From positions 20,493 to 55,780 of the forward strand of contig DCHV01000032.1 of NCBI GenBank assembly GCA_002314945.1: a stretch of 35,288 nt of DNA. The letters run 5' to 3'. This document shows, one piece after another, positions 7,843 through 16,775 of this stretch. Source of the stretch: Prevotellaceae bacterium UBA1743 (GTDB lineage: Bacteria; Bacteroidota; Bacteroidia; Bacteroidales; Bacteroidaceae). The notes below the pieces were generated by a model. That model was not told the DNA's origin. It ran no database searches and saw only the letters and a list, made by a program, of their open reading frames with translations. A program made the translations under genes and the position numbers. Each line of letters starts with the position of its first letter. Position 1 is the first letter of the stretch.

Positions 7843-9011
7843 GAAATATTCTATCTTTCGTAGCTGGCATATTATGCATACCTCTATTGTCGTATGCCCA
7901 GGATAAAGTGAGAATCTCTTTTGACCTAAAGGGCTTGGCTAATAATGACACCATTCAATTGTCTTGGGGAGCCAACAATAAAAGTGTCAACCCTGTCATC
8001 ATGGGCAAAAAGGCTGAACATAATTGTGTCTTTGAGTTTCCTTTGACTGAGCCACGATTGGTACTTGTTAGCGTAAAGGGCTTTCAGGGTAACTACGAAC
8101 TTCTGGTATCACCCAGCGAGACAATAGAAATAGGTGGAAGAATCCGAAAAGATGACAGTGGGAAAAAACCTGAGGCATATTTCGGACACATGAGGGTGAA
8201 AGGTGCAAGCAAGCAGGAAGATTACATCAATGCATTGTCCACCTACCAGTCTCATCAGGATAGTATCGACAAGGCAGTCTTTGATGAATACAAGGATATC
8301 AACCAATTGATGGAGAAATCCAAAAAGTATGGTGATGAGCAAAGTATAGCCTCTATGTACCAAACGAAAGACGGACAAAGTTACATAGAGCGTGTGATGA
8401 GCACGTATAAGGAACGTCAGGATTACCTGCACGCCACGATATCACGCTATAACGATTCTTTCATGGGCCCATTGCTCTTGATCAGGTTGGCTGGTCGATT
8501 GGACAAGGAATACCGCTCCCTCTATGATGAGATGAGCGAAGCTGCAAAATCGAGCTATTATGGACGTGAGGTGAAAGACGAGGTATATCCACCTACTTTG
8601 GTAGGGGATGCAGCACCCACCTTGAAGTTGAAGACACCTGAAGGTAAAGACGAACTCATCTCGTTGGCTCAACATGGACAGACCTATTTGCTGATTGACT
8701 TCTGGGCAAGTTGGTGTGAACCCTGCAGAAAGGAAATACCAAATTTGAAAAAGATATACCATAAGTATCATTCCAAAGGCTTGGATATCGTAAGTATCAG
8801 CGTAGATCGTTCTTCCGAGGAATGGATTAAAGCCTTGAAAGAATTGAATATGGGATGGACAAACTATATGGATGTCGAACGTCAGGGTATCACGGAATTC
8901 AAGGTTCAGTATATTCCGAGTATCTTTGTCGTAGATAGTCAAGGAAAAATTTTGGCAGAGAAACTTCGAGGTGCTGAACTGGAAACATTTATTCAAGGCT
9001 TGTTCAAGTAA
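7839..9011 (+). CDS. TlpA-like thiol-disulfide oxidoreductase with DUF4369-like N-terminus
   Basis: A protein of 390 residues. A signal peptide (RNILSFVAGILCIPLLSYAQ) is followed by a beta-sandwich region of DUF4369 type (about 22-110), a helical linker, and a thioredoxin fold from about residue 250. The active site is C293-E-P-C296 in FWASWCEPCRKEIPNL, and the cis-proline region is QYIPSIFVVD. Such proteins are periplasmic disulfide reductases, often for cytochrome maturation or redox repair of secreted proteins; the substrate cannot be told. The ATG overlaps the rho stop (ATGA), so the two genes are probably translationally coupled. Coupling to rho has no obvious functional reason. Confidence 0.88.
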   Translation: MRNILSFVAGILCIPLLSYAQDKVRISFDLKGLANNDTIQLSWGANNKSVNPVIMGKKAEHNCVFEFPLTEPRLVLVSVKGFQGNYELLVSPSETIEIGGRIRKDDSGKKPEAYFGHMRVKGASKQEDYINALSTYQSHQDSIDKAVFDEYKDINQLMEKSKKYGDEQSIASMYQTKDGQSYIERVMSTYKERQDYLHATISRYNDSFMGPLLLIRLAGRLDKEYRSLYDEMSEAAKSSYYGREVKDEVYPPTLVGDAAPTLKLKTPEGKDELISLAQHGQTYLLIDFWASWCEPCRKEIPNLKKIYHKYHSKGLDIVSISVDRSSEEWIKALKELNMGWTNYMDVERQGITEFKVQYIPSIFVVDSQGKILAEKLRGAELETFIQGLFK

Positions 9012-9085
9012 TGCACTTATATCTTCTATTGGAGGGAATTCTCATTTTGCATTAAAAATGGTTAAATGTGGATTGCCTCTATGCT

Positions 9086-9113
9086 ATTTTATGCTATAAA
9101 ATGCGTATCTTTG
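9086..9113 (+). promoter_or_regulatory. RND operon promoter with overlapping palindrome
   Basis: TATCTTTG at 9106-9113 is a good -7 element, but no TTTG lies about 20 nt upstream. Instead an inverted repeat, ATTTTATGCTATAAAAT (9086-9102, 7-bp arms), fills the space where RNA polymerase would sit. A poor -33 with an overlapping palindrome suggests a regulated promoter. Confidence 0.55.
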
Positions 9114-9127
9114 CAAAGTTTTTCAGA

Positions 9128-9155
9128 AATCACAGCCTTGTGATTACTAATTAGT
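9128..9155 (+). promoter_or_regulatory. Two adjacent inverted repeats in the RND operon leader
   Basis: AATCACA (9128-9134) and TGTGATT (9139-9145) form a perfect 7-bp stem with a GCCT loop. Directly after it ACTAATTAGT (9146-9155) is a perfect 10-bp palindrome. Both lie downstream of the predicted transcription start and upstream of the ATG at 9178, so they could be operators or leader RNA structure. Confidence 0.55.
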
Positions 9156-9177
9156 TAAATATTACAAAGAAAATATT

Positions 9178-10305
9178 ATGTCAAAATTCATTTCAAAGAA
9201 TCTGAAACTGACAATACTGACAGCATCGTCAGGTATTGTCCTACTATCTTCTTGTGGTGGAAAACAACAGCAGATGCAAATGCCAAGTGCTAACTTCAAG
9301 ACTATGAAAGTGGAAACAAAAGATATGATTCTCCCTTCGAAGTACACAGCTACGATTAGAGGACGTCAGGATATCGAAATTTATCCGCAGGTAGGTGGTA
9401 CTTTGCAGAAACTTTGTGTGAAGGAGGGCGAGATAGTAAAGCAAGGACAGACGCTCTTTATCATTGACCAAGTTCCATATCAAGCAGCCTTGAATACTGC
9501 CGAAGCAGCCCTGAAGGCTGCAGAAGCTCAAGAGGCAACCGCACAATTGAATAATAATAGCCGCAAAGCTCTATATGATCAGGAAGTAATCAGTGATTTC
9601 GACCTTCAGACTTCCTACAACAGCCTTCTCTCGGCCCAAGCAAATGTTGCACAGGCAAAAGCACAGGTTGTAAATGCTCGGAATAGTCTCAGTTATACGG
9701 TTGTAAAAAGTCCTTCTGATGGCGTAGTGGGGACTTTACCCTATCGTCAGGGAGCCCTTGTAGGCAGCTCTATGCCCAAACCTTTGACTACAGTATCTGA
9801 CAATTCTCAGATGTATGTCTATTTCAGTATGACTGAAGCTCAACTCCTGAAGATGACACGTGAGAATGGTACTTTGGATTCTGCCTTGGCAGCTATGCCT
9901 GATCTGAAACTGATGTTGGTTGATGGTAGTGAGTATGAGTTACCTGGACGAGTGGAAAGTGCAAGTGGAGTAGTGGATGAAAAAACGGGTAGCATTCAAC
10001 TGCGTGCAGTGTTTGACAATCCCAATAAAGTGCTCCATAGTGGTAGTACAGGAAATATTATCATTCCTGTGGAGTACAAGAATGTAATTGTAATACCTTC
10101 CACAGCTACCGTGCAGACACAAGACAAGTTCAAAGTTTATCTGGTGGATGATAAGAATATTGCCACCGAACAACTTATCAGTATCGTACCTCAGTCGAAT
10201 GGTAAGGAATACATTGTTACTGAGGGATTGCAACCAGGTCAGTTGATAGTGGCTGAAGGAGCTGGTATGCTAAAGGATGGTCAGGACATTATGCCCAATA
10301 AATAG
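9178..10305 (+). CDS. RND efflux periplasmic adaptor (AcrA/MexA-like lipoprotein)
   Basis: A protein of 375 residues. The lipobox VLLSSC puts the lipidated cysteine at C26. The order is that of membrane-fusion proteins: N-terminal beta-barrel strand, lipoyl half-motif (IEIYPQVGGTLQKLCVKEGEIVKQGQTLFIID), an alpha-hairpin of about 70 residues (AALNTAEAALKAAEAQEATAQ ... AQANVAQAKAQVVNARN), second lipoyl half (SPSDGVVGTLPYRQGALV), beta-barrel and membrane-proximal domains. It bridges the inner-membrane pump and the outer-membrane factor encoded downstream (gaps of 21 and 1 nt). The leader carries three inverted repeats, but no regulator gene is adjacent. Substrates cannot be inferred. Confidence 0.93.
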   Translation: MSKFISKNLKLTILTASSGIVLLSSCGGKQQQMQMPSANFKTMKVETKDMILPSKYTATIRGRQDIEIYPQVGGTLQKLCVKEGEIVKQGQTLFIIDQVPYQAALNTAEAALKAAEAQEATAQLNNNSRKALYDQEVISDFDLQTSYNSLLSAQANVAQAKAQVVNARNSLSYTVVKSPSDGVVGTLPYRQGALVGSSMPKPLTTVSDNSQMYVYFSMTEAQLLKMTRENGTLDSALAAMPDLKLMLVDGSEYELPGRVESASGVVDEKTGSIQLRAVFDNPNKVLHSGSTGNIIIPVEYKNVIVIPSTATVQTQDKFKVYLVDDKNIATEQLISIVPQSNGKEYIVTEGLQPGQLIVAEGAGMLKDGQDIMPNK

Positions 10306-10326
10306 CGTCATAGACATTGACATAAG

Positions 10327-13300
10327 ATGAAAGGTAATATATTTATAAAGAGACCCGTGATGGCAATTTCCATTGCCATCATGATTGTAATGGTAGGTGT
10401 AATCAGTTATACCTCCCTCCCATTGGAACAATATCCTGATATCGCACCTCCTACCGTAGTGGTTAGTGCCAATTATCCAGGTGCCAGTGCCAATGCTGTG
10501 ATGAATGCTGTTGTTCAACCTCTTGAGGAAGGTATCAATGGTGTGGAAAACATGATTTACATGACCTCTACTACCACCAACTCGGGTGCAGCCAGTATTC
10601 AGGTATATTTCAAGCAAGGTACTAATCCTGATATGGCAGCTGTGAATGTCCAGAATCGCGTGTCGCGTGTGCAAGGACTTTTGCCTCAGGAAGTTACCAA
10701 GATTGGTGTGACTACGCTGAAACGACAGACATCCTTCTTGCAGATCAATGCCCTTGCCTCAATGCAAGATGTGTATGACGAAGATTTTATCTCGAATTAT
10801 CTGGATATCAACGTTATTCCACAAATCAAACGTGTGGAAGGTGTTGGTGACGTGATGGAATTGGGTGGAACTTATTCCTTGCGTATTTGGATGAAGCCGG
10901 ATGTCATGGCACAATATGGCGTTGTACCTGCAGACATTACTACTGCCTTGGCAGAACAGAACCTTGAAGCACCTGCTGGTCAGTTGGGCGAAAAACCCGT
11001 CAATGGAAATCACGGTGCATCGGTGGAGAATGTTTTCCAATATACGATGAAGTATAAGGGCCGTCTAAAGGAAGTGACCGAATTCGAGGATATCGTGATT
11101 CGTGCGAATGAAGATGGTACTATTCTACGTCTTAAAGATATTGCGACAGTAGAATTGGGTGCTGTTTCGTATTCTTTCCATGGTGAAGCGAATGGTCATC
11201 CTGGTGTGACATTTATCTGCTATCAGTTAGCAGGAGCCAATGCAAAAGAAACCAATGACCGTGTTACCGCAAAGTTGCAGGAACTGGGTAAGGACCTTCC
11301 CAAAGGTCTTCAGTTTGTGACAATGATGTCATCTAACGACTTCCTCTTAGCTTCTATTTCCAATGTAGAAGAAACATTAATTATTGCTATCTTGCTCGTT
11401 ATCTTGGTGGTATATTTCTTCTTGCAGGATTTCAAGGCAACGCTTATTCCATCCATATCTATCATTGTATCTTTGGTGGGTACATTTGCGTGTCTAGTTG
11501 CAGCTGGATTTACCCTAAACCTCTTAACACTCTTTGCTCTGGTTCTTGCAATTGGTACTGTCGTAGATGATGCTATTGTGGTTGTAGAGGCAGTTCAGGC
11601 TAAATTTGATTCAGGCTACAAAAGTTCTTATCAAGCAACCAAAGATGCAATGAGTGATGTGACAATGGCTGTAATCTCTTGTACCTTTGTGTTTATGGCC
11701 GTATTCATTCCTGTATCATTTATGGGTGGTACGTCTGGTATATTCTATACCCAATTTGGTGTTACGCTTGCCACATCCGTCGGTATTTCTTGTATTAGTG
11801 CACTCGTGTTATGTCCTGCTTTGTGTGCAATGATGATGCGTCCCGCTTCAGGCGAACGTCGCAAGGGCTTCTTTGGAACGTTGAATTATCGTACTCGATT
11901 GGCATACGAGGCAACTTATTCTGCAATGTTGGCAAAATATACCATCGTACTACGTCGTCTGGTGAAGAAAAGAGCACGTTATGCAGTTAGTTTTGGTGCT
12001 CTTGCAATAGCACTTGTTGGTTTAATATTCTTTGCTACTCAGTTGCCAAAAGGTTTAGTTCCCAGTGAGGATCAAGGTGTATGCATGATGAACGTAAGCT
12101 CAGTTCCAGGAAATAATGTAGCTTCTACCTACAAGGTTCTGAACAAAGCACAAGCCATCATGGATAGTATTCCTGAGATTAGCGATTTTACAAAAGTGGC
12201 AGGCTATGGTTTCTTGGCAGGTGAAGGTACCTCCTATGGCATGGCAGTCATTCGTCTGAAGAACTGGAAGGAGCGCAGATATGGTATTGGAATAGATAGT
12301 ACTGGTATCAATTTCCATAAGCCAGGTGGCTGGTTCCAATTCATTCATCCTGTAGATAATATGCTCAGTAGTAGTACTATGGTGGCTAATGCAAAGTTGA
12401 ACCTACGTTTGCTGAAAGAAATTCCAGAGGCACAATGTTTCGTATTCGAACCAGGTATGATTCCAGGTTATGGTATGGGTTCTATTGACTTGCAGTTACA
12501 GGACAAGACAGGAGCTGCAGATAAGGAAATATTCTATAATTATACATTAAAATTCCTGGAGGAACTGAACAAAGCGCCAGAAGTTGCACGTGCCATTACG
12601 ACTTATGCCCGTAACTTCCCTCAGTATGAGGTTGATGTGGATGCAGCACAATGTAAGCGTGCAGGTATCAGCCCCTCTGCTGTATTAGGTGCATTAGGCA
12701 GTTATTGCGGTGGTTCATACGTGAGCAATATGAATCAGTTCAGTAAGGTATATCGTGTTATGCTACAGAGTGGCCCAGAATACCGTATGAGTGAAGAAGA
12801 TTTGGCTAACATGTATATTAAGAATGGTTCAGAGATGGCTCCTCTGAGTCAGTTTGTCAAACTGAAACGTGTTGTGGGTCCTGAAATTGACAAGCGTTTC
12901 AATCTGTTTAGTGCTATTGCTTGTAATGTCACACCTACCGCTGGTTATTCCAGTTCACAGGTGATGGACGTAATAGAGCGCACGATGAAGAATGTCTTCC
13001 CTGAAGGTTATGCATACGAATATGGAGGTATGGCTCGTGAAGAGGCTGCTACGATGGGCTCATGGGATACGTATATCATTTACGGTGTTTGTGTATTCTT
13101 GATATTCCTTATTCTGAGTTGTTTGTATGAGAGTTTCCTAATTCCATTCTCTGTTATTTTCTCAGTACCCGCAGGTTTGGCCGGCAGCTTCGGATTTGCA
13201 TGGTTGTGGAATGCAGGATATAATCTTACCTTCGAGGTAAATGGTCAACCGATGCCCATAGGACGCATTATATTCATGGGACCTATAGAAAATAACATCT

Positions 13301-13722
13301 ACCTGCAAACGGGTGTGATTATGTTGATAGGTCTGTTAGCTAAAACAGCCATCTTGATTACAGAGTTCGCCCTTGAACGTCGTCGTAAGGGTATGGGTAT
13401 TGTAGAGGCTGCATACGCAGCTGCAGAAGCACGTTTCCGTCCTATCTTGATGACAGTTCTCACAATGATCTTTGGTATGATTCCTTTAGTGTTTGCTACT
13501 GGTGCAGGCGCCAATAGTAACCGTACCATTGGTGTGGGTGTAATTGGTGGTATGACAGTAGGAACTATCGCTATTCTCTTTACAGTACCTTTGTTTTTCA
13601 TCATCTTCGAATATCTTCAAGAGAAAATTCGTCCTGTAATGGAAGAGGAGGCTGATGTGCAATTCCTGAAAGAACGTGAACGTTCCTTAAAACAAAAAGC
13701 TGAATCAAACGAAAATTTGTAA
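10327..13722 (+). CDS. RND multidrug efflux pump, HAE1/AcrB-like inner-membrane subunit
   Basis: A protein of 1131 residues; AcrB has 1049. It starts with the typical first transmembrane helix (FIKRPVMAISIAIMIVMVGVISY...PLEQYPDIAPP), followed by the porter domain, TM2-6, a second periplasmic half and TM7-12. The proton-relay aspartates D414-D415 lie in AIGTVVDDAIVVVE (AcrB D407/D408), and the matching lysine K1006 in GLLAKTAILITEFA (AcrB K940). Extra length lies in the second periplasmic half (around YGIGIDSTGINFHKPGGW) and in a loop before TM10 (NLTFEVNGQPMPIGRI). It uses the proton gradient to export hydrophobic compounds from the periplasm or membrane, acting as a trimer. Confidence 0.96.
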   Translation: MKGNIFIKRPVMAISIAIMIVMVGVISYTSLPLEQYPDIAPPTVVVSANYPGASANAVMNAVVQPLEEGINGVENMIYMTSTTTNSGAASIQVYFKQGTNPDMAAVNVQNRVSRVQGLLPQEVTKIGVTTLKRQTSFLQINALASMQDVYDEDFISNYLDINVIPQIKRVEGVGDVMELGGTYSLRIWMKPDVMAQYGVVPADITTALAEQNLEAPAGQLGEKPVNGNHGASVENVFQYTMKYKGRLKEVTEFEDIVIRANEDGTILRLKDIATVELGAVSYSFHGEANGHPGVTFICYQLAGANAKETNDRVTAKLQELGKDLPKGLQFVTMMSSNDFLLASISNVEETLIIAILLVILVVYFFLQDFKATLIPSISIIVSLVGTFACLVAAGFTLNLLTLFALVLAIGTVVDDAIVVVEAVQAKFDSGYKSSYQATKDAMSDVTMAVISCTFVFMAVFIPVSFMGGTSGIFYTQFGVTLATSVGISCISALVLCPALCAMMMRPASGERRKGFFGTLNYRTRLAYEATYSAMLAKYTIVLRRLVKKRARYAVSFGALAIALVGLIFFATQLPKGLVPSEDQGVCMMNVSSVPGNNVASTYKVLNKAQAIMDSIPEISDFTKVAGYGFLAGEGTSYGMAVIRLKNWKERRYGIGIDSTGINFHKPGGWFQFIHPVDNMLSSSTMVANAKLNLRLLKEIPEAQCFVFEPGMIPGYGMGSIDLQLQDKTGAADKEIFYNYTLKFLEELNKAPEVARAITTYARNFPQYEVDVDAAQCKRAGISPSAVLGALGSYCGGSYVSNMNQFSKVYRVMLQSGPEYRMSEEDLANMYIKNGSEMAPLSQFVKLKRVVGPEIDKRFNLFSAIACNVTPTAGYSSSQVMDVIERTMKNVFPEGYAYEYGGMAREEAATMGSWDTYIIYGVCVFLIFLILSCLYESFLIPFSVIFSVPAGLAGSFGFAWLWNAGYNLTFEVNGQPMPIGRIIFMGPIENNIYLQTGVIMLIGLLAKTAILITEFALERRRKGMGIVEAAYAAAEARFRPILMTVLTMIFGMIPLVFATGAGANSNRTIGVGVIGGMTVGTIAILFTVPLFFIIFEYLQEKIRPVMEEEADVQFLKERERSLKQKAESNENL

Positions 13723-13723
13723 T

Positions 13724-15133
13724 ATGAAACCTATAAGATTGTTTATCATAGCCTTGTCAACTGCTTTCATGAGTAGCTGTGGGCTTTATAAGAATTACGA
13801 GCGTCCTGCTGAAATTACTACCAATGGCATTTATGGTAATGCAGAGAGTGGCGATTCATTAGGATTTGGAGACGTTCATTGGAAAAAAGTCTTTACCGAT
13901 CCTACTCTTCAGAGTTTGATTGAAACTGCTTTGGCACAAAATACCAGTATGCGTCAAGCTGACTTGCGTATTCAAGAAGCTCAAAATAACCTTGAAGCTG
14001 CAAAGTTGGCCTTCTTCCCAAGTGTCGCTTTTGCTCCAAGCGGTACATTGAGTGGCGCTGTGGATCCCTATAATCGAGATGAATACAAGGACAATATGGG
14101 AAACGGACCTTCCAAGACCTATGCTTTCCCCTTGTCATTGAGTTGGCAAATTGATTGTTTTGCTTCTCTTCGCAATGCCAAGAAGAAAAGTCAGGTAGCG
14201 GTGGAAAATATGCAAACAGTAAAGCAAGCTGTTCAAACTTCTCTGATAGCCAATGTTGCCAGTATGTATTATACTTTGTCCATGCTTGATGAAGAACTTG
14301 CTATAGCCAAACAGACAGCAGAAAATTGGAAATCGAATCTGAATACGACACGACTATTGATGCAGGCAGGACAGAGTAACAAAGCCGCTGTAGCTTCTAC
14401 CGAGGCTAATTATTGGAGTATTTGTGCGAATATTGTCACCTTGGAACACACAATAACAGAAGTTGAAGATGCACTTTCACTAATCCTGTGTCAAACTCCA
14501 GGCCATATAGACCGCACTGCTTTGTCAACATTCCAGAAGCCCGCCCTGTGTACGACTGGCTTCCCTATAAGTTTGCTTAGCAGACGTCCAGATGTGAAGC
14601 AAGCCGAACTGGCGCTCTCGTCGGCATTCTATGATAAGAATATAGCCAAATCTGCCTTTTATCCTTCGTTGAATATTTCTGCTACGGGACAATTTACCAA
14701 TAGCGTGAGCGGTGTAGGGATTGTAAATCCTGGTGGTTTAGTGCTTGCAGCTGTAGCAAGTTTAGCTCAACCCATTTTTGCCAATGGTAGGATTCGTGCT
14801 GCATATAAGAATAGCAAGGCCGAGTTTGAAGTTGCAACAATGGGATTCCAGCAGACTTTGCTTAATGCTGGTTCTGAGGTTCATACTGCTATGGCCTCTA
14901 TTGAGGCTGCCGAGTCAAAGAAGGAATTGATTTCAAATCAGGTAAGAAGCCTGAGTGATGCTGTAGATGCGACGGAAAAGTTGATGAAACTATCCAGTAC
15001 CAATTACCTTCAAGTGTTGACCGCACAAAGCAGTCTCTTGAATGCACAATTAAGCGAAGTGGCTAACAATTATCAAGTCGTGGCTAATACAATTGATCTA
15101 TATCAAGCATTGGGCGGAGGTGCGCAAGAATAG
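13724..15133 (+). CDS. Outer-membrane efflux factor (TolC/OprM family lipoprotein)
   Basis: A protein of 469 residues. The lipobox AFMSSC gives lipidated C19, as in the OprM/NodT branch. The body shows the two repeated halves of this family: long helices with small residues (ALAQNTSMRQADLRIQEAQNNLEAAK) and the SLLSRRPDVKQAELALSSAFYDKNIAKSAFYPSLN motif, which is diagnostic for NodT-type factors. As a trimer it forms the outer-membrane channel of the RND system. The start follows the pump stop by 1 nt. It ends 4 bp before the convergent BRCT gene, leaving no room for a separate terminator. Confidence 0.95.
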   Translation: MKPIRLFIIALSTAFMSSCGLYKNYERPAEITTNGIYGNAESGDSLGFGDVHWKKVFTDPTLQSLIETALAQNTSMRQADLRIQEAQNNLEAAKLAFFPSVAFAPSGTLSGAVDPYNRDEYKDNMGNGPSKTYAFPLSLSWQIDCFASLRNAKKKSQVAVENMQTVKQAVQTSLIANVASMYYTLSMLDEELAIAKQTAENWKSNLNTTRLLMQAGQSNKAAVASTEANYWSICANIVTLEHTITEVEDALSLILCQTPGHIDRTALSTFQKPALCTTGFPISLLSRRPDVKQAELALSSAFYDKNIAKSAFYPSLNISATGQFTNSVSGVGIVNPGGLVLAAVASLAQPIFANGRIRAAYKNSKAEFEVATMGFQQTLLNAGSEVHTAMASIEAAESKKELISNQVRSLSDAVDATEKLMKLSSTNYLQVLTAQSSLLNAQLSEVANNYQVVANTIDLYQALGGGAQE

Positions 15134-15137
15134 GAAA

Positions 15138-15821
15138 TTACTTTTGCAAGAAAGATAGAAACTCGCTCTCAGTTGTCATCACATAACGATACGATTGAGA
15201 GCGACTTTTGTTATAGTTTGCTTCTATGTATTGGAGTACGTTGTCCTCTTCCCCTGCTTGCAGACGTTTCAGTGTGTCGTCACTTATTACAATCGCATCT
15301 GTGGAATCATCCATGTACGTATTGGCATAGATACCTTTGTTTCCCATCATTTGGAAAAGAGTGCTTGATTCGGTTAGCGTATCTGGTGCCACATATATCT
15401 CATGGGTGTAAAGCGGATTCTGACCTTTGTCAAAATCCAGTTTGAACTTCAGGTAATGTTCTTCTGTGAGATGTAACTTTTTGCTGATATCTGCGGGTTC
15501 TCTATATCCATCGTAGTGTCCCTGGAGGATTGCATCCAAATCAGACTGATAAAGTAGGTGTGGATAGTAGCCGTTGAAATTTAACCCTCGCAAGTATTCC
15601 ATCTGTTCCGTTGAAGGATTTTCCCCCACCAATAAAAAGTGTGTGTTTCGTGTGATACGAGCCGAGGGTTTGTAGTCAGCTCCCATGTCGCGAAATTTCT
15701 GTTGTAGAAGATGGGACGATTGGCGAAATTTGCCTGTCAGACACACCACACGATTGGTGAATGGTGTATCCACCTCCACTGGCATATCTGCAAACAAATC
15801 CAATTGGACAGGGGTATTCAT
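15138..15821 (-). CDS. BRCT-domain protein
   Basis: A protein of 227 residues without a signal peptide. Residues about 20-95 fit a BRCT fold as found at the end of NAD-dependent DNA ligase: NRVVCLTGKF, a helix ending in FRDMGADYKPSARITRNTHFLLVGE, and a final helix. The remaining 130 residues (LHLTEEHYLKFKLDFDKGQNPLY...) match no domain I know. BRCT domains bind DNA ends or phosphopeptides, so a repair or replication role is possible but unproven. The N-terminal PVQLDLFADMP resembles a clamp-binding type motif (QLDLF), which would fit a beta-clamp partner; this is inference. The ATG overlaps the stop of the upstream lipoprotein gene by 4 nt. Confidence 0.7.
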   Translation of the reverse strand: MNTPVQLDLFADMPVEVDTPFTNRVVCLTGKFRQSSHLLQQKFRDMGADYKPSARITRNTHFLLVGENPSTEQMEYLRGLNFNGYYPHLLYQSDLDAILQGHYDGYREPADISKKLHLTEEHYLKFKLDFDKGQNPLYTHEIYVAPDTLTESSTLFQMMGNKGIYANTYMDDSTDAIVISDDTLKRLQAGEEDNVLQYIEANYNKSRSQSYRYVMTTESEFLSFLQK

Positions 15822-16540
15822 TCCTCTTCCTGCTTTTTTACTTGTCCAAATTGTACCAAGGTGATTTCGTTTGTTATCTCACTACTTGTTAGACGTATCT
15901 TTGTACTACGGTCATCGAAAGTTGGGTTCACCTCAAGGTTTACGTCCACTTTGTTATTGCCACCTCTTCCTTCTTGCTTCGAGAGATTTACCCATGTTGG
16001 CTTTTCATCCACGAAGTCTATTGTCCAATTCTTTTCCACGGTGAAACTGAGTGAATCCAGCGTCCAGTTGGCACTATCGCACAGGGTGAAGGATACAGAG
16101 TCGGGTAGTGTGTTGTTGGAATTTGGATAATAGCTATGTATCAATCCGCTTGGACGAACAATCTGCAAGAATGGATATTGGTAGTACATGGCTGCACATG
16201 TATATTCGTAAGACGTGACGCTCAAAGTCCCAATTCGTGCTTTTCCTGTTTTGTTGTTTGCCACTTCCAGATAAGCCATGGAATAATAGCGTTTATTAGG
16301 GTCGTAACTTATCCCGTTGTATTCTGTATCGGACGTTAAAGTCAACCAATCCGTATTGGATCTAATCTTCCAGTTGTCGAATGTGTAGAATGCAACAGAG
16401 TCCCTTGTTTGGTCAGCAAAGTGAATAGATATACCATTGGGATATGCGATATATAGTTCATGATTCTCAGGATCTTTCAGACAAGAAGTCAAGCAGCTCA
16501 TAAATGCCAATGCTACACAAATGAAGATTGATTTTTTCAT
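15818..16540 (-). CDS. BACON-like domain lipoprotein
   Basis: A protein of 240 residues from the ATG at 16540. The start is chosen because it gives a proper lipoprotein signal (MKKSIFICVALAFMSCLTSC, lipidated Cys20) and lies just after a good promoter; the frame stays open further upstream only by chance. Two beta-sandwich stretches (about 50-140 and 165-240) have the BACON-like pattern: Trp early (NWKIRSNTDWLTL; NWTIDFVDEKPTWVNL), then a small-residue turn (EGRGGNN), a strand before R (DDRSTKIRL) and a final I.LVQFGQ. BACON domains occur in Bacteroidetes surface lipoproteins, often beside glycan-degrading enzymes. No such enzyme is here. The ligand is unknown. Confidence 0.75.
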   Translation of the reverse strand: MKKSIFICVALAFMSCLTSCLKDPENHELYIAYPNGISIHFADQTRDSVAFYTFDNWKIRSNTDWLTLTSDTEYNGISYDPNKRYYSMAYLEVANNKTGKARIGTLSVTSYEYTCAAMYYQYPFLQIVRPSGLIHSYYPNSNNTLPDSVSFTLCDSANWTLDSLSFTVEKNWTIDFVDEKPTWVNLSKQEGRGGNNKVDVNLEVNPTFDDRSTKIRLTSSEITNEITLVQFGQVKKQEEE

Positions 16541-16569
16541 CCTTATTTCTTTTTTGAATATTTCGAAGA

Positions 16570-16601
16570 CAAAGTTAAGCCAAAATCTGCGTTGTAACAA
16601 A
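16570..16601 (-). promoter_or_regulatory. Promoter for the BACON lipoprotein - BRCT pair
   Basis: On the minus strand TTTG (16601-16598), a 20-nt spacer and TAACTTTG (16577-16570) match the consensus exactly. The start of transcription would fall about 20 nt before the lipoprotein ATG. Confidence 0.75.
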
Positions 16602-16698
16602 CACCCTATCTGTTTTTGCCATATTTTAATGTTATTTAATAATTGACCTTTCGTGTTGTTGCATGATTGCAATATAGAGTGGATTAAAGAGACATTCC

Positions 16699-16731
16699 CG
16701 ATATTTCCCCGATACCTGCCCGATATCTGAC
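16699..16731. repeat. Array B: three 11-bp tandem repeats between divergent genes
   Basis: CGATATTTCCC (16699-16709), CGATACCTGCC (16710-16720) and CGATATCTGAC (16721-16731) are three head-to-tail 11-bp units sharing CGATA at an exact 11-bp period. The array lies between the two divergent promoters of this 282-bp gap, about 45 bp upstream of the plus-strand -33 element. Its core equals the minus-strand core of array A. Apart from this array and the two promoters, the gap 16541-16822 shows nothing. Confidence 0.85.
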
Positions 16732-16775
16732 CAAAAGAAATACGAAGGGTTAAAATCCGGAAATGCTTAAATAAA

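Noticed and set aside
9030..9060. Terminator after the tlpA-like gene
   Set aside because: Only a 3-bp stem (GAG/CTC) could be drawn around GGAATT before a short T-run; too weak to call.
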